NCBI GenBank assembly: GCA_964496975.1
Contig: CAZCBN010000098.1
Span: forward strand, 1-12,531
Direction of reading: 5' to 3'
Length of the DNA stretch: 12,531 bases
Source of the DNA: CAZCBN01 sp964496975
GTDB taxonomy: Bacteria; Planctomycetota; Phycisphaerae; Phycisphaerales; UBA1924
The notes below the pieces were generated by a model, which did no database searches, was not told the origin of the DNA, and was given only the letters and a program-made list of their open reading frames with translations. Shown here piece by piece: positions 7,979-12,531 of this stretch. The stretch's first letter is position 1. Each line of letters starts with the position of its first letter. The translations under genes and the position numbers were made by a program.

Positions 7979-8026
7979 GCACGCAAAAACACAACTGCCA
8001 ACCAGCAGTTCGCTCTCGCGGCCTAA
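7979..8026 (+). other. tmRNA tag-peptide reading frame
   Basis: The resume codon GCA at 7979 follows the A-rich CGTAAAAA. The frame reads ARKNTTANQQFALAA and ends at TAA 8024-8026. The ALAA end is the standard ClpXP degradation signal. The frame lies in the expected single-stranded part of the RNA, and the next frame over gives no ALAA end, which fixes the choice. The Arg-Lys at positions 2-3 replaces the acidic or Asn residues seen in many tags. Confidence 0.88.
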
Positions 8027-8179
8027 CAGCGCCGCGACAACCTCCCGTCTGACGCCCGATGGGGCGGGGGTTGCAAACTATCGGGCTGGGCCAGTCGCGG
8101 CGCCGCCGGGCGCCTGGCCGAGAACACACCGGCAGCTGGGCCGACTGGAAGGACGCTCGCTTTCGTCCTGAGGCCGAGA

Positions 8180-9511
8180 TCAAAGAGCGAGATACACGCG
8201 TAGAGGCCGCACGGTGACTGTCACGGGACGGGGGTTCGATTCCCCCCGGCTCCATTCTTCCGAAACACCGGGACTTGCGGAAATGCGCCGCAAGTCCCGG
8301 AAACCTGCGGAGTTCCGCGCTTCAGCGCGATCCGCGCCATTCCCCTGTTTCTGCTCGTTTCCGGCCCCATCCGACGCCTTCCGCTGCGCCTGGCGCTGCG
8401 CGCAGGCCGTGGGCGTCTTGGCGGCCCGCTCGAAGAGTTCATCCGGGACGGCGTTGGCGTAGTGCTTGCCGCTGATCGTGATGCTGTGCCCGATCCACCG
8501 GCTCACGGCGAATTGCGGAAAGGTCATCGCCCACTCCTTCTCGCACGACGAGCGCAGCGTCTGCCACAACCGCGCCCACGGCTCGACGCTTGCCTTCGCC
8601 CATATGCGACGCACGCGCCGGATGACCGCCCCCTTGCCGCCGATGGTGACCAGCGGCGCTTCGCCTTCGGGCATCGTCTCGAAGCGGTCGCGGAGAAGGG
8701 CCATCAACTTCGGCGTGATCGGGACGACCCGCTGGTCGTGGCCTTCCCACCGCTCGGTCTTGGGACTGTGGACGGTCAGGCGTGCCCGCTCGAAGTCCAC
8801 GTCGGCCCAGGTGAGGCGGTGCGACTCGCTGGGGATGCGCAGCCCGGCGTAGCGGGCGAGGCCGAAGAGCAGCCGCCACTCCGCGTCGGAGCAGGCGTCG
8901 ATGACCCGCTGGGTCTCGTCGGGCGTGATGTACCGGGTGTACTTGCTCGGCGTTGGCCCGCTCTTGAGCGTCTCGAACGGGTTGGCGTCGATGACCTTCC
9001 GTCGCTCCGCCTCGCCGAGCATCGTCTTGACGTTGCCGCAATGCGTCCGGATGGCCGCCTCGGACAGGCCCAGGTCCTTCAGCGACCGCCGCCATGCCAT
9101 CGCGTCCTCGGCGGTGATCTTGCGCAGCGACTTGTCCTTGTCGAAGAACGCGAGCAACTTGGTCTCCGTCTGCCGGAGTTTGCGGGTGCTCTCTGGCTTC
9201 AGGTCGTCCTTCCGCTCCGCGATGTACCGCTCGACCAGCGTGCCGATGGTGGCGCTCTGCCGCTCGGGCACGAGGCCGACCGCCGCGAGTTTGACGTATA
9301 GGCGATCCTCGAGTGACGAGAGCCAGCGCGAGGTATCGTCGGTTGGCGAGTGCCCGTGCAGCGCGGCCGCGGCGAGGTCCTCGACGCGGACCTTCAACGC
9401 CTCGGCGTAGCGCTTGGCGACCTGGCCGAGCGTGATGTGCCGCGGGTTGCCCGTGGCGTCGTGGAAGGTGATGAACCGGCTGCCGTTCTTGCGGGTCGTG
9501 ATGCTCGCCAT
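8180..9511 (-). CDS. int: Tyrosine recombinase/integrase, C-terminus encoded by antisense ssrA
   Basis: 443-residue site-specific recombinase that would insert and excise the element at the ssrA 3' end. An N-terminal arm-binding-like region (about 1-80) is followed by a SAM-like core-binding domain (about 87-180) and the catalytic domain (about 190-362). Catalytic positions visible: Arg225 in YAGLR, Lys251 in HSPKTE, Arg320 in WQTLR, His342 in WIGH and Tyr351 in KHY. The usual His of the HxxR box is Gln317, a change I believe occurs in related planctomycete integrases. The start ATG has GGAGGT (9519-9524) 7 bases upstream. Residues 366-419 are a low-complexity tail. Residues 420-443 are the antisense of the tmRNA T arm and acceptor stem, and the stop (8180-8182) lies inside ssrA. 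The C-terminus is therefore supplied by the host target and would differ on the excised circle. Confidence 0.92.
   Translation of the reverse strand: MASITTRKNGSRFITFHDATGNPRHITLGQVAKRYAEALKVRVEDLAAAALHGHSPTDDTSRWLSSLEDRLYVKLAAVGLVPERQSATIGTLVERYIAERKDDLKPESTRKLRQTETKLLAFFDKDKSLRKITAEDAMAWRRSLKDLGLSEAAIRTHCGNVKTMLGEAERRKVIDANPFETLKSGPTPSKYTRYITPDETQRVIDACSDAEWRLLFGLARYAGLRIPSESHRLTWADVDFERARLTVHSPKTERWEGHDQRVVPITPKLMALLRDRFETMPEGEAPLVTIGGKGAVIRRVRRIWAKASVEPWARLWQTLRSSCEKEWAMTFPQFAVSRWIGHSITISGKHYANAVPDELFERAAKTPTACAQRQAQRKASDGAGNEQKQGNGADRAEARNSAGFRDLRRISASPGVSEEWSRGESNPRPVTVTVRPLRVYLAL
8227..8254 (+). other. Probable attachment site at the ssrA 3' end
   Basis: The T arm and 3' acceptor strand of tmRNA form the junction between chromosome and element. 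Integrase genes that face a tRNA or tmRNA 3' end with almost no gap normally use that end as attB and rebuild it on insertion. The integrase coding frame crosses into this stretch exactly at base 8254. No second copy of the T-arm sequence is visible elsewhere in the window, so the other att copy should be further right. Exact crossover bases cannot be set from one end. Confidence 0.6.
8268..8300. repeat. 13-bp perfect inverted repeat next to the att site
   Basis: CCGGGACTTGCGG (8268-8280), a 7-base loop, then CCGCAAGTCCCGG (8288-8300). It begins 14 bases after the mature tmRNA end and lies within the integrase tail codons. Neither side has a clear T run, so it is not a textbook intrinsic terminator. 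It could still end ssrA transcription after the element displaced the native terminator, or bind a recombination protein. A second small palindrome GCGGAGTTCCGC follows at 8307-8318. Confidence 0.8.
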
Positions 9512-9560
9512 CGGGCGGACCTCCGTGTCGCCAGTCAGGCTCGGACGGGCCGAGTGTCAA

Positions 9561-9597
9561 GCGGAACTGGGGCATTCGGGCGGAATGTGGGCGGAAT
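9561..9597. repeat. Three GCGGAA direct repeats upstream of int
   Basis: GCGGAA occurs at 9561, 9580 and 9591, and the last two are part of an exact 9-base repeat GGGCGGAAT (9578-9586 and 9589-9597). They fill the 85-base gap between the primase stop and the integrase start. The same hexamer appears beside the att site at 8277 and inverted at 8313. They could be arm-type or excisionase binding sites; in GC-rich DNA a hexamer is weak evidence. Confidence 0.35.
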
Positions 9598-12071
9598 CAC
9601 GCGCCGTGCGGCGGGGCTGTCCCGCCTGACGCCGACGAAACCGACGGAACCCCGGCCAGTTGGCCACCCGTGGCGTTTGGGGCCGCCGTGGGCGGGGATG
9701 TGTCGGAGACGGGGATGTGGCCCCGCAGGACGAAGCGCCGCGACGGCCGCCCGCCACGCGGCCCGGGTGCGGACCACGTCCACTCGCCATGTCCGGCCTT
9801 GGCCAGCGCATCGAGTTCTGCCTCGGCATCCGTCGCCCGCGCCAGCGAGCGGAGGCGTTGCCAGTCGCGGATGCTGACCGAGCCGTCGTGGCGTGCGATG
9901 AGGGCGAGGTGGCGGCGAACGGCGCGCTGCTCCGCGGGCTCGGTGATGCTGAGCCGCGCGTGGCGCTCCGACGCGGCGAGGTAGTTGGCCCACGCGATCG
10001 CGGCGGCCATCGTCTCGACATCGATGCGCGGCGCATCGCCCGGTATGCCGGATCGGCCCCACGTCGCTAGCGCGTGGAGCGTGAGGGCGATGCGGAGCGA
10101 GAGACCGCAGAGTTTGCCGCCCCACGCGCGGCGCTCGGCCAGGTCGCCAAAGCCCAGTGCGGCCTCGGTGCGGAGTTGGAACGCGTGGTAGCGGGCGTCG
10201 GCCTCGGGCGAAAGCGCGATGATCGCGGGGCCGGTGTCAGGCTCGTCACTCGGCTCGAACGACAGCAGGCGGGTGAGCGCGGCCTGCCAAGCCTCTCGAG
10301 CGGACGCTCGCACCGGCTCGGGCCGCACGTCGCGCATGCCGACGAGGTCCGGTGGGGCGATGACAGCGAAGCGGGCGAGCAGGCCACGCCCCTCGGCCTG
10401 CGGATCGCACCACACTGCCTCGACGGCCGCCCGCTGCACGCACAGCGCCACGGCCAGCGCCGGTCGGTCGATCACGTCGGACGGGCGGCCGACCCGCTGC
10501 GCACGAATCGGATCGCCCGCGTGCCCCTTGAGCATCGCGCCGTAGTTCCGCACGCCCGAGTATCGGCCCTGCACGATGTCCAGTGCGTCACCCTCGGCGC
10601 TGGCGAGCAGGGCGCGGCCGTGGTTCTCCTTCATCTGCCGCACGAGCGCTTCAGGCGTCGGTTCGCTGGCCAGCAGCGCCGGCGCGGTCGGCACGGGCGT
10701 CGCCTCCATCTCCTGGGCGAGCCGGATCGCCTCACCTTCGACGACGGCCCGCTTAAACGGGTCGGTCACCTTGCCCGCCTGGTCCTCAATCGCGCGGATG
10801 CGGCGCTCGGTGATTCGGTGCCGCTGAGCCGCCGCGGCGATGACGGGCCGCATCTCCCGGCCCTTGTCCGCCTCCCACTTCAGGATCGGCCGCAACAGTT
10901 CCGCGAGCACCGCCGACTTGCGAGTGCCCGGCTCGGAGAGCACCAGCGCCCACAGCGGAGCGGGCTCGATGTGATCGCCGTGCCCGCGAACGCACGCGAC
11001 GTTGCAGATGCACGCCGACGCGACCGCCAAGCCCAGCAGCGAGGCCATGTCCGGCGGCGTCTGCGTCGAGCGGGCCAGGTCGGCGAAGTAGTCTCGGATG
11101 TCAGCGGTGGCGGCGGGGAAGAGCGCGGCGAGGTCGAACGCGGGGCGTTCGTCCGGAGTGATGCCCCCAGTTGCATCCGGTGCGACCGGCTCGGCTGCCA
11201 CGGCGAGAGCGTCGATTTTCGCGTGCACCGCCTCGGCATCGCCGCCCTCCATCGCAAGCACATCAACGAGGTCGCCACCAGGTGGGACCGCGGGCCAGTG
11301 CTCGGCGAGCCGAACAATGCGGACTTCCTCTGCGCCAGCGGCGTGGCAGAGTCTCGCGACCTCTTCGGCATAGGCCTCACCCGCGGCATCGTGGTCAGGG
11401 AGGATCACCGCGACCTTGCCCTTCATGACCGACCAGTCGGACTTGCCCGCCGCCTTGCTGCCGCCAGCGCTGGTCGTGGCGACGAGGCCGATGGCCCGGG
11501 CCGCGTCCACGCACGTCTCGCCCTCGACGATGTAGACCCACGCGCCGTCGGGCAACCGCGACAACTCCGGCAGGTTCAGGAGTGGCCGCGGCTCCGGCAT
11601 TGCGGCGATCACCCAGCCATCACCCCGCCGACTGATTGGGCGCACGACCTTTCCACCTGCGGGCGGGTTCCAACGGACCACCTCTCCAGCGGAGACACCC
11701 TGTGCGTCGGTGTATGCCCAGCGTGCAGCGCACGGTCCGTGCTTCCGCTCCAGCACCGCGACCGCTTCGTCGGAGGTGGTGAAGGTGGCATCGCTCGCGA
11801 CCGTTCGCTGGGCGGAGAGTCTCCTCGCTTCGACCACAGGTGCTGGCATGAGGTCCTTCATCGCCAGGCCGAGCGTGCCGACGATCGCCTCGACCGGGCA
11901 ACCGGCGTGGCAGTGCAGGAGGACTCGGGTGTCCGTGCCGACGCCGATCGACAGTGACGGATTGCGGTCATCGTGCGCCGGGCACCGGGCCGACCACGCC
12001 TCGCCGTGTCGCTTGGGAGGGCACCCCGCTCGCGTGAGCGCGTCGAGCACGACATCGATGGGCTCACCCAT
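9597..12071 (-). CDS. Phage-type primase/helicase-like protein (CHC2 zinc finger, TOPRIM, DUF3987)
   Basis: 824-residue replication protein of the element. N-terminal zinc finger of DnaG type: Cys30 and His33 (ARCPAHDDRNPSL), then Cys54 and Cys58 (LLHCHAGC). TOPRIM domain at about 178-255 with VYIVEGETCVDAA (catalytic Glu183) and ILPDHDAAG (Asp226, Asp228), the metal-binding set of primases. From about 310 a DUF3987 domain follows, with a P-loop-like LSEPGTRKSAVLAELLRP (Lys385, Ser386; Arg384 replaces the usual Gly) and a SAEGDALDIVQGRYSG segment at 491-506. It would make primers and probably unwind or load at the element's origin. I chose ATG 12071 over GTG 12092, which is in the same frame: the former has AGGGGGTGG just upstream and overlaps the excisionase stop by only 8 bases. 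The C-terminal 40 residues are Pro/Ser/Ala-rich. Confidence 0.88.
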   Translation of the reverse strand: MGEPIDVVLDALTRAGCPPKRHGEAWSARCPAHDDRNPSLSIGVGTDTRVLLHCHAGCPVEAIVGTLGLAMKDLMPAPVVEARRLSAQRTVASDATFTTSDEAVAVLERKHGPCAARWAYTDAQGVSAGEVVRWNPPAGGKVVRPISRRGDGWVIAAMPEPRPLLNLPELSRLPDGAWVYIVEGETCVDAARAIGLVATTSAGGSKAAGKSDWSVMKGKVAVILPDHDAAGEAYAEEVARLCHAAGAEEVRIVRLAEHWPAVPPGGDLVDVLAMEGGDAEAVHAKIDALAVAAEPVAPDATGGITPDERPAFDLAALFPAATADIRDYFADLARSTQTPPDMASLLGLAVASACICNVACVRGHGDHIEPAPLWALVLSEPGTRKSAVLAELLRPILKWEADKGREMRPVIAAAAQRHRITERRIRAIEDQAGKVTDPFKRAVVEGEAIRLAQEMEATPVPTAPALLASEPTPEALVRQMKENHGRALLASAEGDALDIVQGRYSGVRNYGAMLKGHAGDPIRAQRVGRPSDVIDRPALAVALCVQRAAVEAVWCDPQAEGRGLLARFAVIAPPDLVGMRDVRPEPVRASAREAWQAALTRLLSFEPSDEPDTGPAIIALSPEADARYHAFQLRTEAALGFGDLAERRAWGGKLCGLSLRIALTLHALATWGRSGIPGDAPRIDVETMAAAIAWANYLAASERHARLSITEPAEQRAVRRHLALIARHDGSVSIRDWQRLRSLARATDAEAELDALAKAGHGEWTWSAPGPRGGRPSRRFVLRGHIPVSDTSPPTAAPNATGGQLAGVPSVSSASGGTAPPHGA

Positions 12072-12255
12072 GGCCCACCCCCTGCGTCGCACGCTTAGCC
12101 CGATCGATGAATCGCCGCAGGTCCGCCGGATCGATCCTCACGCTGCGCCCGAAGCGCACCGCGGGCAGCGTCCCGGCCTGCACGAGCGTCCAGACGGTGC
12201 GCTGCGTGACGCCGAGCACCGTCGCCGCCTCGCGATAGGTGAGGAGCGGGTGCAT
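12064..12255 (-). CDS. Excisionase-family HTH protein (MerR-like)
   Basis: 63-residue DNA-binding protein with the helix-turn-helix_17 pattern: LLTYREAATVLGVTQRTVW (residues 4-22), the wing VQAGTLPAVRFGRSVRI (23-39), then PADLRRFIDRAK. Proteins of this form act as excisionases or as AlpA-type activators of excision and are typical of integrated elements. The start at 12255 is favoured over the upstream ATG at 12294 because it has a strong GGAGGT, and the conserved domain begins just after it; the extra 13 residues carry no family signal. The stop overlaps the primase start by 8 bases, so the two are probably co-translated. Confidence 0.85.
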   Translation of the reverse strand: MHPLLTYREAATVLGVTQRTVWTLVQAGTLPAVRFGRSVRIDPADLRRFIDRAKRATQGVGHG

Positions 12256-12264
12256 GGCGGTCTG

Positions 12265-12270
12265 ACCTCC
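12265..12270 (-). promoter_or_regulatory. Shine-Dalgarno site that sets the excisionase start
   Basis: GGAGGT on the - strand, 9 bases before the ATG at 12255. No comparable site precedes the alternative ATG at 12294. Confidence 0.75.
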
Positions 12271-12356
12271 GATCGTGTTCCTGAGCTCGTCCATGAGTGC
12301 GCACCCATCGCGCCGCCGCGATCGGCGCGGCGTGCGTCATCCGTGATCCGTGTGTG

Positions 12357-12392
12357 AGAAAGGCCGGGGGCAGCCCGCAACCGCCCCCGGCC
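12357..12392 (-). terminator. Intrinsic terminator after the capsid gene
   Basis: On the - strand a perfect 10-bp GC stem GGCCGGGGGC / GCCCCCGGCC (12383-12392 and 12362-12371, 11-base loop) is followed by TTTCTC. It lies 17 bases past the stop of the capsid-like gene and about 100 bases before the excisionase start. It would separate structural from integration/replication transcription, so a promoter for xis-primase-int should lie between 12256 and 12361. A weak 7-bp inverted repeat CGCGCCG/CGGCGCG (12309-12329) there could be an operator. Confidence 0.75.
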
Positions 12393-12409
12393 GCACCAGC
12401 GCCGACCGA

Positions 12410-12531
12410 TTACGCCTCGCCCTTGCTCCGCACCGCGGCCCGCGGGTCGCACAAGGCCGCGCCGAAGTCGAAGTACACGCGCCACGACACCGCCAACTTG
12501 TTCACCGTCTGGTCGAGCCCGAAGAACTCGA
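12410..12531 (-). CDS. C-terminal fragment of a probable phage major capsid protein
   Basis: The last 39 codons of a gene that begins right of the window, ending at TAA 12410-12412. The reading is EFFGLDQTVNKLAVSW, then RVYFDFGAALCDPRAAVRSKGEA. The pattern of a strand with Asn-Lys, a Trp-Arg pair, then a Phe-Asp-Phe-Gly strand and a 'DPRA' end resembles the C-terminal beta strands of HK97-fold major capsid proteins, which commonly finish this way. The fragment is short, so the family call is by eye. Another element structural protein is possible. The frame is clearly coding: it is in good GC3 register and followed by a terminator. Confidence 0.5.
   Translation of the reverse strand, partial: EFFGLDQTVNKLAVSWRVYFDFGAALCDPRAAVRSKGEA

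Larger units (their letters stand above)
7906..8254 (+). ncRNA. ssrA: Transfer-messenger RNA (tmRNA), one-piece
   Basis: Rescues stalled ribosomes and tags the unfinished protein for proteolysis. The 5' end GGGGCCG (7906-7912) pairs with CGGCTCC (8247-8253) as a 7-bp acceptor stem containing one G-U pair, with A8254 as discriminator. The 5' part reads GGTATCGACCGGG, close to the conserved tmRNA D-loop region. The 3' part holds ACACGCGTAGA and a T arm GGGGGTTCGATTCCCCC. Between them is the tag frame with an ALAA end and a stop. The 349-base length is normal. The 3' CCA is not encoded: the bases after the discriminator are TTC, so CCA must be added. The 3' end is the insertion point of the element to the right. 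I found no convincing sigma-70 promoter upstream. Confidence 0.95.
8229..12531. mobile_element. Integrated phage-like element in ssrA (left end, right end not in window)
   Basis: Contents in order from the att site, all on the - strand: integrase, CHC2/TOPRIM/DUF3987 primase-helicase-like protein, small excisionase-type HTH protein, terminator, and the C-terminus of a probable major capsid protein. The tmRNA target, the integrase facing it and the excisionase mark it as an integrative element. Replication and capsid genes point to a phage or a phage satellite rather than a simple island. GC content is not visibly different from the chromosome, suggesting long residence or a host-adapted element. 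Confidence 0.82.

Noticed and set aside
7734..8255. N-terminal extension of the PH-domain protein through the tmRNA gene, beginning MEPGGIEPPSRD
   Set aside because: It is the antisense of ssrA, a common annotation error. The real start at 7733 has a good ribosome binding site.
10074..11957. 627-codon + strand open frame antisense to the primase gene
   Set aside because: Arg/His-rich shadow; the opposite strand encodes clear zinc finger and TOPRIM motifs.
1..12531. CRISPR array, rRNA or insertion sequence
   Set aside because: No regularly spaced repeats, rRNA segments, transposase genes or terminal inverted repeats were seen. The tRNA-like T arm at 8230 belongs to tmRNA.

Overview
The window is very GC-rich bacterial chromosome. 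The type II secretion-like gene set, the style of the tyrosine integrase and the large number of alanine/glycine-rich coding regions suggest a planctomycete, perhaps of the Phycisphaerae. That placement is inferred from gene style only; no rRNA or other firm taxonomic marker is present.

Left part (11-5198, + strand): the distal end of a type II secretion / type IV pilus-like operon. In order it holds a GspK-like minor pseudopilin, a single-pass GspC/PilP-like protein, a GspL-like (PilM/PilN-type) inner-membrane protein, a GspM/PilO-like protein, and a TPR lipoprotein whose start overlaps the gspM end. The last three genes overlap or abut, so they are probably translated together. The other secretion genes (secretin, ATPase, major pseudopilin) are not in the window and would be expected upstream of position 1. 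The TPR lipoprotein could serve as a pilotin or assembly factor.

Middle part (5215-7733, - strand): ispD, the cytidylyltransferase of the MEP isoprenoid pathway, convergent with the TPR gene. Next come a very long broken poly-G tract, an exported protein whose C-terminal two thirds resembles the Hcp (type VI tube) family, and a two-helix membrane protein with a bacterial PH domain.

A one-piece tmRNA gene (ssrA, 7906-8254, + strand) follows, with a readable tag frame encoding ARKNTTANQQFALAA. Its 3' end is the boundary of an integrated element that runs off the right edge of the window. The element's genes are all on the - strand: a tyrosine integrase whose last 24 codons are the antisense of the ssrA 3' end, a CHC2 zinc finger/TOPRIM/DUF3987 primase-helicase-like protein, a 63-residue excisionase-type HTH protein overlapping it by 8 bases, an intrinsic terminator, and the C-terminus of what looks like a phage major capsid protein.

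A capsid gene beside the int/primase/xis module, all in about 4.3 kb, is the most interesting part. It could be a compact prophage or a capsid-carrying phage satellite, but the window ends before this can be decided. The second att copy should lie beyond position 12531.
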